Positions 52,090-60,634 of a DNA stretch of 64,000 nt are shown here, one piece after another. The notes under the pieces are model-generated. The model searched no databases, was not told the origin of the DNA, and worked only from the letters and a program-made list of their open reading frames with translations. How positions within the stretch are numbered: position 1 is the first letter of the stretch; every line of letters starts with the position of its first letter. This DNA is from Pseudomonas sp. (GTDB taxonomy: Bacteria > Pseudomonadota > Gammaproteobacteria > Pseudomonadales > Pseudomonadaceae): NCBI RefSeq assembly GCF_030684895.1, contig NZ_JAUXXP010000025.1:62001-126000 (forward strand), given 5' to 3'. The position numbers and the translations under genes are program-made.

Positions 52090-52908
52090 TCAGGACTTGG
52101 CGATCTGGCGCTGCAGCAGGTTGATCAGCAGCAGCAGAATGAAGGAGACCACCAGCATCAGCACGCCAATAGCCGTGGCACCGGTGTAGTCGTACTGGTC
52201 GAGCTTGACCATGATCAGCAGCGGCAGGATCTCGGTCTTCATCGGCATATTGCCGGCGATAAAGATCACCGAACCGTACTCGCCGACCCCGCGGGCAAAG
52301 GCCAGCGAGAAGCCGGTCAGCCAGGCCGGCAGTAACGCTGGCAGCAGCACATAGCGAAACACCTGCAGCGGCTTGGCGCCGAGGCAGGCCGCAGCCTCTT
52401 CGACTTCACGGGGAATATCGGCCAACACCGGCTGAATGGTGCGCACCACAAACGGCAGGGTGACAAAGGTCAGCGCCAGAGTAATACCGAGGGGGGTATA
52501 GGCAATCTTGAAACCCAGATCGGTAGCAAACTGACCGACCAAGCCGCTAGGGGCATACAAAGCGGTCAGGGCAATACCGGCGACGGCGGTGGGCAAGGCA
52601 AAAGGCAGGTCGATCATCGCCTCGATGATCTTGCGGCCGGGAAAGGTGTAACGCACCAGCGCCCAAGCCAGCAATGTGCCGATAATGCCGTTGATCACGG
52701 CGGCCGCGAAGGCAGTGGCAAAGCTCAACTTGAGCGCAGCCAGTACCCGCGGTGAAGAAATAATGGCCCAGAACTCACCCCAGGTGAGTTGAGCGGCGTG
52801 AACGAACATGGCACCCAGAGGAATCAGCACCAGCAGGCTGAGATACACCAGGGTGTAACCCAGCGTCAGCCCGAAGCCGGGTATGACCGGGGAAGTACGA
52901 CGAGACAT
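52090..52908 (-). CDS. cysT: Sulfate ABC transporter permease CysT (CysU)
   Basis: A 272-residue, six-helix permease starting [24 protein letters not shown], the typical CysT N-terminus. The EAA-type loop is [50 protein letters not shown] is diagnostic. It lies 10 bp upstream of cysW and behind a hairpin after sbp. Confidence 0.95.
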   Translation of the reverse strand: MSRRTSPVIPGFGLTLGYTLVYLSLLVLIPLGAMFVHAAQLTWGEFWAIISSPRVLAALKLSFATAFAAAVINGIIGTLLAWALVRYTFPGRKIIEAMIDLPFALPTAVAGIALTALYAPSGLVGQFATDLGFKIAYTPLGITLALTFVTLPFVVRTIQPVLADIPREVEEAAACLGAKPLQVFRYVLLPALLPAWLTGFSLAFARGVGEYGSVIFIAGNMPMKTEILPLLIMVKLDQYDYTGATAIGVLMLVVSFILLLLINLLQRQIAKS

Positions 52909-53012
52909 TGTCTGTCCTTAATCTGCTTCTGCGTTGGAACGCTCAAATCAGCCCTGTTGCCGGCATCACCCTTTCCGGCTGACCTGCAACAAGGCCGACG
53001 CTTACACAACAA

Positions 53013-53041
53013 GGGGTGGGTAGCACACAGCTACCCACCCC
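53013..53041 (-). terminator. Hairpin between sbp and cysT (partial terminator)
   Basis: Perfect 12-bp arms GGGGTGGGTAGC/GCTACCCACCCC with a 5-nt loop, followed on the minus strand by TTGTTGTG. Such hairpins let the binding protein be made in excess over the permeases. Confidence 0.7.
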
Positions 53042-53054
53042 AGGTACATCAGAC

Positions 53055-54053
53055 TTACTGCGCCTGATAGATCTGATCGAACACACCACCGTCATTGAAG
53101 AACTTCGGCTGTGCGGTTTTCCAACCGTTGAAGTCCTTGTCGATGGTTACCAGTTTAAGTTCCGGGAATTGCTTGGCAAACTCGCCAGCAATCGCCTGGT
53201 TACGCGGACGGTAGAAGTGCTTGCCTGCCAGACGCTGGCCTTCATCGCTGTACAGGTAGTTGAGGTAAGCCTCAGCCACTTTACGGGTGCCTTTCTTGTC
53301 GACGTTTTCATCAACCACTGCCACTGGCGGCTCAGCCAGGATCGACAGCGACGGTGCGACGATTTCGAAGTTGTCACCACCCTCTTCCTTCAGCGCCAGG
53401 AAGGCTTCGTTTTCCCAGGCCAGCAGCACGTCACCGATGTTGTTGTTAACGAAGGTGATGGTTGAACCACGGGCGCCGGTATCCAGTACTGGTACGTTCT
53501 TGTAGAGCTGACCCACGAATTCTTGGGCTTTCGCTTCGCTGCCGTATTTCTGCTGAGCGAAGGCCCAGGCTGCGAGGAAGTTCCAGCGCGCACCGCCGGA
53601 GGTTTTCGGGTTCGGAGTGATCACTTCAACGCCCGACTTGACCAGGTCATCCCAGTCTTTGATGCCTTTCGGGTTGCCTTTACGCACCAGGAACACGATG
53701 GTCGAGGTATAGGGTGTGCTCGACTGCGGCAGGCGCTCCTGCCAGTTTTCCGGGATCAGCTTGCCGAGCTTGTACAGTTCGTCGATGTCACCGGCCAGGG
53801 CCAGGGTCACTACGTCGGCACGCAGGCCGTCGATGACGGCACGGGCTTGCTTGCCCGAACCACCGTGGGACTGCTGGATGGTCACAGCTTCATTGCCCTG
53901 GGCTTGCCAGTGCTTGTTGAACGCAGCGTTGAATTCACTGTACAGCTCGCGGGTCGGGTCGTAAGACACGTTGAGCAGGGTTTCTGCAGCGGCCACCGGG
54001 CCTGCAAAAATGGCGCTGGCAAGCGCAGCGAGGGCAAAACGGCGAATGGACAT
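53055..54053 (-). CDS. sbp: Periplasmic sulfate-binding protein Sbp
   Basis: A 332-residue protein. Signal peptide [22 protein letters not shown], then [17 protein letters not shown], the conserved sulfate-binding start, [16 protein letters not shown] and [17 protein letters not shown]. It binds sulfate (or thiosulfate) and delivers it to CysTWA. It is the first transporter gene after oscA. The paralogue at 56479 is only moderately similar. Confidence 0.95.
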   Translation of the reverse strand: MSIRRFALAALASAIFAGPVAAAETLLNVSYDPTRELYSEFNAAFNKHWQAQGNEAVTIQQSHGGSGKQARAVIDGLRADVVTLALAGDIDELYKLGKLIPENWQERLPQSSTPYTSTIVFLVRKGNPKGIKDWDDLVKSGVEVITPNPKTSGGARWNFLAAWAFAQQKYGSEAKAQEFVGQLYKNVPVLDTGARGSTITFVNNNIGDVLLAWENEAFLALKEEGGDNFEIVAPSLSILAEPPVAVVDENVDKKGTRKVAEAYLNYLYSDEGQRLAGKHFYRPRNQAIAGEFAKQFPELKLVTIDKDFNGWKTAQPKFFNDGGVFDQIYQAQ

Positions 54054-54228
54054 GGTGCGGCTCCTAAGATTTCGGGTGTTTGTTGGTTTTCTTTAGGGGT
54101 TGGCGGTCAACAGCGCATTCGCGGGTGACAGCTGCAATACCGGTGTGTGCTCATGGTTTCTGCTCGATTCATGCTCACACCCTCCGGTTGTCCGGTCGGG
54201 TTTTGAGGCTCGGTGTTGCTTTAACGGG

Positions 54229-54411
54229 TCAGGCGTTCTTGCCGGCCGGAGCCTGCAAGCGGAATTTTTCCTTGCGCTCAATCTGCACGACCTGGCCGTT
54301 GTGCACGGTGATTTCCACCGAGCCAAACTTCAGACCATTCAGCGCAGCCTGGATCTCGCGCAGGATGCTGGCGTCGTCCTGGCCTTCAAGGTTACGGAGG
54401 GTTGCGGTCAT
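54229..54411 (-). CDS. oscA: Small sulfur-starvation protein OscA (DUF2292/YezD family)
   Basis: A 60-residue protein starting MTATLRNLEGQDDASILREI, with the DUF2292 block ALNGLKFGSVEITVHNGQVVQIERKEKFRL. GGAG lies upstream; the longer in-frame extension is rejected. OscA in Pseudomonas is needed for organosulfur use and chromate tolerance under sulfur limitation. It sits just upstream of sbp, as in P. aeruginosa (PA0284). An A+T-rich dyad lies upstream. Confidence 0.88.
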   Translation of the reverse strand: MTATLRNLEGQDDASILREIQAALNGLKFGSVEITVHNGQVVQIERKEKFRLQAPAGKNA

Positions 54412-54499
54412 GGTAATGCTCCTTGAAATAGCCCCTTGTGACTGGCGCAAACTGGCCGTAGTCGGTGGGTGTGGAGCGGATAGTAGAGAGCATCGAATA

Positions 54500-54611
54500 T
54501 TCTTAAAAATATTATTTAAGAACATTTATATAATTTTTTTGCATATGCCATCACCTGAGGTGGCGACCGGAAAAAACATAAGTTATGGAATAAGCAAATA
54601 AGTTCTTATTC
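54500..54611. promoter_or_regulatory. A+T-rich divergent control region with CysB-like motifs
   Basis: TTCTTAAA (54500-54507) and TTTAAGAA (54515-54522) form a dyad upstream of oscA; GAATAAG (54588-54594) and CTTATTC (54605-54611) form another before the divergent hydrolase. TTATTC is part of known CysB half-sites. Sulfur-starvation control by CysB is inferred. Confidence 0.5.
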
Positions 54612-54672
54612 TTTTTGATATTCATCAGTCCTCCCTACACTGCAGCCATTCACATCTGCAGGAGGGCGCACG

Positions 54673-55254
54673 ATGCGCAACGAAACTATCCGCTACCTGA
54701 TAGTGCCGGGCTGGCAAGGATCGGCCGACGACCATTGGCAGAGCCACTGGCAGCGCAGCCTGCCAAACAGCGCCCGGGTAGAACAGGCCGATTGGCTAAA
54801 CCCCAAGCGTGAAGACTGGGTCGCCGAGCTGCAGCGCAATATCGCCAGCGACCCACGCCCGACCATTCTGATTGCCCATAGCCTGGGTTGCATTACGGTG
54901 GCGCACTGGGCGACCCAGGCTCCGGTCGAGTCGCTGCGCCGGGTACGCGCCGCTTTACTGGTCGCCCCGGCGGACGTTGAACGCACCAACTGCCCGGCCG
55001 CACTGCAGAACTTTGCACCGATCCCCCAGCACCTGCTGCCGTTCCCCAGCCAGCTGGTCGGCTCGGACAACGACTCCGCCGCCAGTGCTGCGCGGGCTAT
55101 AGAGCTGGCCCGCGACTGGGGCAGCGATGCGGCCATTCTCAGTGGCGCCGGGCATATCAATGTGAAATCCGGGCATCAGCGTTGGGAGCAGGGTTTTGCC
55201 TACCTCTATCGCCTGCAAAGCCGCATCGAGCAGCACGCGCGCCGCCGCGCCTGA
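54673..55254 (+). CDS. RBBP9/YdeN-family alpha/beta hydrolase
   Basis: A 193-residue serine hydrolase. Start motif LIVPGWQGSADDHWQSHWQ, nucleophile elbow LIAHSLGCITVAHWA (Ser near 75), Asp in LVGSDNDSAAS and His in GAGHINVKSGH. AGGAGG lies upstream. It is transcribed away from oscA through the A+T-rich region, so it may belong to the sulfur-starvation set. Substrate unknown. Confidence 0.87.
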   Translation: MRNETIRYLIVPGWQGSADDHWQSHWQRSLPNSARVEQADWLNPKREDWVAELQRNIASDPRPTILIAHSLGCITVAHWATQAPVESLRRVRAALLVAPADVERTNCPAALQNFAPIPQHLLPFPSQLVGSDNDSAASAARAIELARDWGSDAAILSGAGHINVKSGHQRWEQGFAYLYRLQSRIEQHARRRA

Positions 55255-55359
55255 CTGCGCACACCAGCGCCAATAAGCCAGACGCCTGAACGGCGCTTGG
55301 CCCTGTACAAATCATGCAACCTGCCCGCTCGCAGCCCGAGCCAGGCTGGAGACTCGTTT

Positions 55360-56307
55360 ATGAGCCAGAACAGCTTCAGCGGCCAGCCGCTGCTGACCTT
55401 CCCCGATGCGGAAAAAAGCCCGTTGAGCATCCGCGCCAAAGCGCTGGTGTTTATCGACCCACGCTCCAAACAGCTGCGCGATCAAGTCGAGCAACTCGCC
55501 ACGCAGCCATTGCCGCTATTAATAGAAGGCGAAACCGGCACCGGTAAAGAGTTGCTGGCACGGCATATCCACCGCGCCAGTGAGCGCCCTGGTCTGTTTG
55601 TCGCGCTCAGCTGCAGTGGCCTGAGTAGCAAACATGCCCAAGCCGAACTGTTTGGCTATGCCGCCGGCGCCTATCAAGGCAGCGCCAGCAGCCGCGCAGG
55701 CTGGTTTGGCTCGGCCAACAACGGCACCCTGTATCTGGATGAAATCGGCGACCTGCCGCTGCCATTGCAGGCTGAACTGCTCAGCGCCCTGGAGACCGGT
55801 GAAGTGCTGCGGGTCGGCGCCAATCAGCCGAGCCCGGCAGATGTCCGGCTGCTGGCCGCAACCAGTATCGACCTGGCTCAGGCCGTGGCAGCCGGTAAAT
55901 TCAATGAGCGTTTATATGGTTACCTGAGCGACGGTCGCCTCAACCTGCCGCCATTGCGTGAGCGTATCGGCGATATTCTGCCCCTGGCGGAATATTTTCT
56001 CGGCATCTATGCCCAGCGCCTGAGCCTGCCGCTGCCTGTCATCAGCGAAGCCGCGCAGCAACGCCTGGAAGGGCACAGCTGGCCAGGCAATACCCGCGAA
56101 CTGGAAAACGTTATCCACTTCGCCCTGCTGGTCAGCAGCGGTGAGGAAATTCTCAGCCAGCACCTCAACCTGGCAGGCAGCGTGGCGCCCCTGACGGCCA
56201 TTCAGAACAGTCTTGAACAGCTATTCAACGAAGCGCAGCCAGAGCAGTTACAAGCCCTGCAGCAGCTGCTCAAGCACAGCAGTGCACGCCTGCAAAGGCT
56301 CAAATAG
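55360..56307 (+). CDS. Atypical sigma-54-interacting AAA+ regulator (SfnR-like) lacking canonical GAFTGA
   Basis: A 315-residue protein. The AAA+ domain has Walker A GETGTGKE (57-64), Walker B LYLDEIGDL (about 124-132) and RELENVIHFA near 245-255. The sigma-54 contact loop, normally GAFTGA, reads GAYQGS (103-108). No receiver or PAS domain precedes it, and the ~60 residues after the AAA+ core show no clear Fis-type HTH. GGAGA precedes the ATG. Context (sbp and sulfur genes) suggests SfnR-like sulfur control, but with the altered loop its ability to activate sigma-54 promoters is uncertain. Confidence 0.82.
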   Translation: MSQNSFSGQPLLTFPDAEKSPLSIRAKALVFIDPRSKQLRDQVEQLATQPLPLLIEGETGTGKELLARHIHRASERPGLFVALSCSGLSSKHAQAELFGYAAGAYQGSASSRAGWFGSANNGTLYLDEIGDLPLPLQAELLSALETGEVLRVGANQPSPADVRLLAATSIDLAQAVAAGKFNERLYGYLSDGRLNLPPLRERIGDILPLAEYFLGIYAQRLSLPLPVISEAAQQRLEGHSWPGNTRELENVIHFALLVSSGEEILSQHLNLAGSVAPLTAIQNSLEQLFNEAQPEQLQALQQLLKHSSARLQRLK

Positions 56308-56478
56308 CTGCCGAGCGATGCGGCACGTAAAAACATTTAGTTATATAAATAGCGTTAAAAATTACTTTTTATGAATAAAAAACCTGTGCAGTATCGCGCT
56401 CAGCAACCTGGCCAATGAGGGTCAGGCATTCAAGCAAACGCCTGTAAGACGGGCTCAATGACGAGGAAAGTCTGCATC

Positions 56479-57492
56479 ATGCTAAAAAAACTTTTGCTGG
56501 CCAGCGCCATCACCTCAAGCCTGCTCGGCAGCGTCGCAGCTCTGGCGCAGGACAAGCCAATTCTGAATGCCTCCTATGACATCGCTCGTGAACTGTTTGC
56601 CGAGATCAACCCAAAATTCGTTGCCCACTGGAAAGCCCAGACTGGCAAAGAGTTGGTGATCGACCAATCGTTCGCCGGTTCCTCGCGCCAGGCGCAGGAC
56701 ATCATCCAGGGCAAGAAAGTTGACACCGTGACCTTCAACCAGGTGACCGACGTGGACATCCTGGCCAAGCGTGGCCTGGTCCGTGAAGACTGGGCTCAGC
56801 AGTTCCCCAACAACAGCTCGCCTTACTACAGCACCACCGTGTTTCTGGTGCGTAAAGGCAACCCGAAAAACATCACCGGCTGGGATGACCTGGCGCGTGA
56901 CGACGTGAAGCTGGTTTTCCCTAACCCGAAAACCTCCGGCAACGCACGCTACAGCTACCTGGGCGCCTGGCTGCATGCCAAGGATAAATTCCAGGGCGAC
57001 GAAACCAAGATCAAAGGTTTTGTCAGCAAAGTGCTGCACAACGTCGAGAACTACCCAACCGGTGGCCGCGCAGCGACCGTAGCCTTTGCTCAGAATGGTC
57101 AAGGCGATGTGCTGCTGACCTTCGAATCGGAAGCGGTGAACATTGCCAAGGGTGAAGAGTTCAAATCCGGTGAATACGAAGTTGTAGTTCCGCCAGTCAG
57201 CGTGCTGGCTGAATTCCCGGTGGCACTGGTCGACAAAGTGGTCGATGAAAAAGGCACCCGTGATGTGTCCAAAGCCTACCTGGACTTCCAGTACACCAAG
57301 GACATCCAGCAGCTGCTGACCACCTATAGCTACCGCGTACACAACCCGGAAGTGGTGGCCGCAACTGCCAGCCAATTCCCTAAAATCAGCCTGATCAACC
57401 CGACCGAAGTACTCGGCACCTGGGATGAGATCACTGCCAAGCACTTCGATGCCGATGGTATTCTTGACCAGTTGCTAGCAGAAGGCCGCTAG
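56479..57492 (+). CDS. Second periplasmic sulfate/thiosulfate-type binding protein
   Basis: A 337-residue protein with a signal peptide (MLKKLLLASAITSSLLGSVAALAQ) and the sulfate-binding landmarks ILNASYDIARELFAEINP, DQSFAGSSRQAQDIIQG and FPNPKTSGNARYSYLGAW. GAGGAAAG lies upstream. The sequence differs clearly from Sbp at 53055 (SFAGSS versus SHGGSG), so ligand preference may differ. It heads a set with two permeases and no ATPase. A+T-rich DNA at 56330-56395 upstream contains TGAATAAAAA, a possible CysB-type half-site. Confidence 0.92.
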   Translation: MLKKLLLASAITSSLLGSVAALAQDKPILNASYDIARELFAEINPKFVAHWKAQTGKELVIDQSFAGSSRQAQDIIQGKKVDTVTFNQVTDVDILAKRGLVREDWAQQFPNNSSPYYSTTVFLVRKGNPKNITGWDDLARDDVKLVFPNPKTSGNARYSYLGAWLHAKDKFQGDETKIKGFVSKVLHNVENYPTGGRAATVAFAQNGQGDVLLTFESEAVNIAKGEEFKSGEYEVVVPPVSVLAEFPVALVDKVVDEKGTRDVSKAYLDFQYTKDIQQLLTTYSYRVHNPEVVAATASQFPKISLINPTEVLGTWDEITAKHFDADGILDQLLAEGR

Positions 57493-57514
57493 GCCCCGCT
57501 GGTTTAAGGAACAA

Positions 57515-57544
57515 CACAAGCCGCCGTACTTACGGCGGCTTGTG
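57515..57544 (+). terminator. Hairpin between second sbp-like gene and its permeases
   Basis: Perfect 14-bp arms CACAAGCCGCCGTA/TACGGCGGCTTGTG with a 2-nt spacer, followed by CATTTA, a poor T-run. It probably limits read-through, as the hairpin at 53013-53041 does in the other operon. Confidence 0.65.
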
Positions 57545-57561
57545 CATTTAGAGATCTATGC

Positions 57562-58410
57562 GTGCCTAAGACACCCCGTTTTTTTCTGCAGAACCCGCTG
57601 CTGCCGGGCTTTGGCCTGAGCTTCGGCTTCAGTACCTTTTATATATCGCTGATCATCCTGTTCCCGCTATCGGCCTTGTTGCTGTATGTCAGCGACATGA
57701 GCTGGGCGCAGTACTGGCGGGCGATCAGTGATCCACGCGTGGTGCAGAGCTACAAGGTGACCTTAAGTGGCGCCTTCTACGCCACCATCGCCACCGTGCT
57801 GATCGGCCTGTTGCTGGCCTGGATCATCACCCGCTATGACTTCCCAGGACGCCGCCTGGTGGATGCGCTGATCGACCTGCCCTTCGCCCTGCCGACGTCG
57901 GTGGCCGGACTAACCCTGGCTACCCTGCTCGCCCCCGGCGGTTGGTTGGGCCAGTGGCTCGCGCCCATGGGCATCAAACTGGCGTACGCCTACCCCGGTA
58001 TTTTGATCGCTATGGTCTTCACGAGCCTGCCCTTCGTGGTGCGCACGGTACAGCCGGTGCTGCAGGACCTGGGTCGCGACTACGAAGAGGCCGCCAGCAC
58101 CCTGGGAGCCAACCGCCTACAGACGTTCTTCTATGTGGTGCTGCCAACTCTGACCCCGGCCCTGGTCACCGGTGCTTCGCAATCCTTTATCCGCAGCCTC
58201 GGCGAGTTCGGCGCGGTGATCATGATTGCCGGCAATATTCCGTTTAAAACCGAAGTCTCCTCGCTGATGATTTTTGTAAGGCTGCAGGAGTTCAACCACA
58301 ACGCGGCTGCGGCAATTGCCTCGGTCATTCTGCTGGCCTCACTGGTGCTGCTGTTCAGTCTGCAAGTGCTGCAAGGCCGCCTGTTCAAATGGCAACGGCA
58401 AGGCAAATGA
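57562..58410 (+). CDS. Second CysT-type sulfate permease
   Basis: A 282-residue, six-helix permease. GTG start; the N-terminus LPGFGLSFGFSTFYISLIILFP is CysT-like. EAA-type loop RDYEEAASTLGANRLQTFFYVVLPTLTPA; LGEFGAVIMIAGNIPFKTEV is diagnostic. The stop overlaps the next start (ATGA). Together with CysW2 it forms a second channel. Confidence 0.9.
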   Translation: MPKTPRFFLQNPLLPGFGLSFGFSTFYISLIILFPLSALLLYVSDMSWAQYWRAISDPRVVQSYKVTLSGAFYATIATVLIGLLLAWIITRYDFPGRRLVDALIDLPFALPTSVAGLTLATLLAPGGWLGQWLAPMGIKLAYAYPGILIAMVFTSLPFVVRTVQPVLQDLGRDYEEAASTLGANRLQTFFYVVLPTLTPALVTGASQSFIRSLGEFGAVIMIAGNIPFKTEVSSLMIFVRLQEFNHNAAAAIASVILLASLVLLFSLQVLQGRLFKWQRQGK

Positions 58411-59234
58411 GAAAACCACAACACTGGCATCAATGGCTGCTAATCGGCCTGGGCCTGAGCCTGGTCACCCTGATTCTGCTGATCCCGCTGGCGCTGATCT
58501 TCAGCAAGGCGTTCTCCGGCGGCCTGGCGCTGCTGTGGAGTAACCTCAATGAAGGCTACATGCTGCATGCCATCAGCCTGACCCTGCTGGTCGCCGCACT
58601 GACGGTGCCGATCAACCTGTGCTTCGGCATCATGCTGGCCTGGTGCGTGACCCATTACGATTTTCGCGGGCGCAAGCTGCTGACCACCGTGATCGATATT
58701 CCCTATGCGGTGTCGCCGGTGGTGGCAGGTCTCTGCTACCTGGTGGTGTACGGCCTGGAGCACGCTCTGGGGCGCTGGTTCTACGATAATGGCATGCAGC
58801 TGATGTTTGCCTGGCCAGGCATTGTGATGGTTACCATCTTCGTGACGGCACCCTATGTGGCGCGCATCCTGATTCCAGTGATGCAGGCCCAGGGCCAGGA
58901 CGAGGAAACCGCCGCCCTGTGCCTGGGCGCCAACGGCTGGCAAATCTTCCGCCATATCACCCTGCCGAAAATCAAGTGGGCGCTGCTGTATGGCGTGGTG
59001 GTGACCAATGCCCGCGCCGTCGGTGAATTTGGCGCGGTGGCGGTGGTATCCGGCACCATCATCAACCAGACCCTGACCCTGCCCTTGCTGGTCGATCAGC
59101 TGAACAACGACTACAAGCCCGCCGCCGCCTTTACCGCAGCGGCGCTGCTGGCCTGCATGGCGCTGCTGACCCTGCTGCTGAAAACCTTTATGGAGTGGCG
59201 CCAACGCATGCTGATGCAGCGTTCTGAGGCGTAG
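58407..59234 (+). CDS. Second CysW-type sulfate permease
   Basis: A 275-residue, six-helix permease. ATG at 58407 with AAGG upstream. EAA-type loop DEETAALCLGANGWQIFRHITLPKIKWALLYG; VGEFGAVAVVSGTIINQT is CysW-typical. No cysA follows: the next feature is a repeat and then genes on the other strand. It must borrow an ATPase, most simply CysA at 50211. Confidence 0.9.
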   Translation: MRKPQHWHQWLLIGLGLSLVTLILLIPLALIFSKAFSGGLALLWSNLNEGYMLHAISLTLLVAALTVPINLCFGIMLAWCVTHYDFRGRKLLTTVIDIPYAVSPVVAGLCYLVVYGLEHALGRWFYDNGMQLMFAWPGIVMVTIFVTAPYVARILIPVMQAQGQDEETAALCLGANGWQIFRHITLPKIKWALLYGVVVTNARAVGEFGAVAVVSGTIINQTLTLPLLVDQLNNDYKPAAAFTAAALLACMALLTLLLKTFMEWRQRMLMQRSEA

Positions 59235-59279
59235 GGCTTGCATTGACGAACTGATTGCGCAGCTAGCCCACCCGTTTCT

Positions 59280-59332
59280 GTAGGAGCACGCCATGCGTGC
59301 GAAGCGCATTCGCGGGCATGGCCCGCGCCTAC
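59280..59332. repeat. REP-like palindrome, GTAGGAGCGGGCC family, copy 3
   Basis: Arms GTAGGAGCACGCCATGCGTG and GCGGGCATGGCCCGCGCCTA lie between the convergent CysW2 and YeeE/YedE genes. Confidence 0.75.
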
Positions 59333-59344
59333 ACAGGTTACCCA

Positions 59345-60529
59345 CTACGGCCAGTAACGCCGCAGACGCAGCCCCAGCAGCACACCCAGCAGACAGAACA
59401 GTGCAAACACCCAGCCGGACAAGGCGCCGGCCATGATCCCCGAGAGCAGCGTGCCCACGGTGCAACCCAGCGCCAGCATGCTGCCCAGGCCCAGCAAAAT
59501 GCCGCCGAGCAGATTACGTAGCAGTTCGCTGACGTGCGGGCGCTTGGGCTGGAAATCCCCTGCCAGCAAAGCGCTGGTCCAGGACGCCACAACCAAGCCG
59601 AGAATAAACAGACCGTTGTTCGACAGCAGCGCCTCTTTGACTGCCGTGGCGCAGCCGGAAAAACTGTCCAGGCCTTCCAGCCGCTCCGGCAGCCAACCCA
59701 GCCCATTCGCAGCGGTGCGCGCCACACTGCCCAACTCCGCCGTCACCCCCAGTGGGCCAACACGCAGATAACTCAGGGGGGCGAGAAAGCCGATCAGCAC
59801 TCCGCCCACCCAGGTCGGCCAGCGCTGGCCAAACAGCAGCTGCCGCAGGTTGCGCGCAACCATGCGTGGAGCATCACTAGCTTGCACATGCAACAACAGC
59901 CAGTAGGCCAGCCCACCGAGCAAAGCGATCTGCAACAGAAACGACACGCCATAACCCTGCCAGGCCGGCAACCAGAGCACCGGAGCCTGCTGGATGCTCA
60001 GCAGATACAGCGGGTTCCAGCAGAGAAAACCCAGAAAGAAACCTATCAACGCGCCGCACAGCGCAAACAGCGAAGCAAACGCCCCCTCGCCCAGGCGGTA
60101 AAGATGGGCACTGATGCACGAACCGGACAGCGCCATGCCGATGCCAAACACCGTGGCGCTCAACCCCAGCACCCAACTCAGCGGCCCGACATGCGCATCC
60201 GGTGGCAAGCGCCCGCCACTCGGGTCCGGTACAAAGGCGCCAAATACCAGGTGATAACCCAGGGTACCCACCGCCAATGCGGCGATGATGCCGAGCAGGC
60301 CATCCGGTGTGCGCTGCTCGATAAAGTCGCGGGTCACGCAGAAGAAGCAGAAGCGCGAACGCTGCAGCAACAGGCCGAACAACGCCCCGCCGAGCAAGGA
60401 CAGGTTCAACGCCTGGCTGTCACTGTCCGCGCCGCCCAACTGCCAGGCAGCAAACACCAGGCCCAGGCTCAATACCGCCGCCAATGCACTGGCCCAGCGT
60501 CCCGGCGCCTGCAACGCAGTCGTTGCCAT
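59345..60529 (-). CDS. YeeE/YedE-family sulfur transporter
   Basis: A 394-residue membrane protein with about ten helices. Conserved Cys motifs are QRSRFCFFC, GMALSGSCISAHLYR, FSGCATAVKEALLSNN and ALGCTVGTLLSG. Relatives such as TsuA import thiosulfate through such cysteines; others move sulfur species. It lies downstream of a periplasmic sulfurtransferase on the same strand with a weak hairpin between, so a joint role in thiosulfate or sulfane-sulfur uptake is likely. Confidence 0.88.
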   Translation of the reverse strand: MATTALQAPGRWASALAAVLSLGLVFAAWQLGGADSDSQALNLSLLGGALFGLLLQRSRFCFFCVTRDFIEQRTPDGLLGIIAALAVGTLGYHLVFGAFVPDPSGGRLPPDAHVGPLSWVLGLSATVFGIGMALSGSCISAHLYRLGEGAFASLFALCGALIGFFLGFLCWNPLYLLSIQQAPVLWLPAWQGYGVSFLLQIALLGGLAYWLLLHVQASDAPRMVARNLRQLLFGQRWPTWVGGVLIGFLAPLSYLRVGPLGVTAELGSVARTAANGLGWLPERLEGLDSFSGCATAVKEALLSNNGLFILGLVVASWTSALLAGDFQPKRPHVSELLRNLLGGILLGLGSMLALGCTVGTLLSGIMAGALSGWVFALFCLLGVLLGLRLRRYWP

Positions 60530-60553
60530 AGTGGCTCCTCAGATAAAAGAAGA

Positions 60554-60578
60554 GTGAGCGCCCTGCCTGAACGCTCAC
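60554..60578 (-). terminator. Weak hairpin between sulfurtransferase and YeeE/YedE genes
   Basis: GTGAGCG and CGCTCAC arms with an 11-nt loop, followed on the minus strand by TCTTCTTTT. It probably acts as partial terminator. Confidence 0.55.
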
Positions 60579-60634
60579 CCTAAACAGGGGCATGGGGCTG
60601 GCCCATGCCATGATTTTTTCACGGTAGTAGAGGC

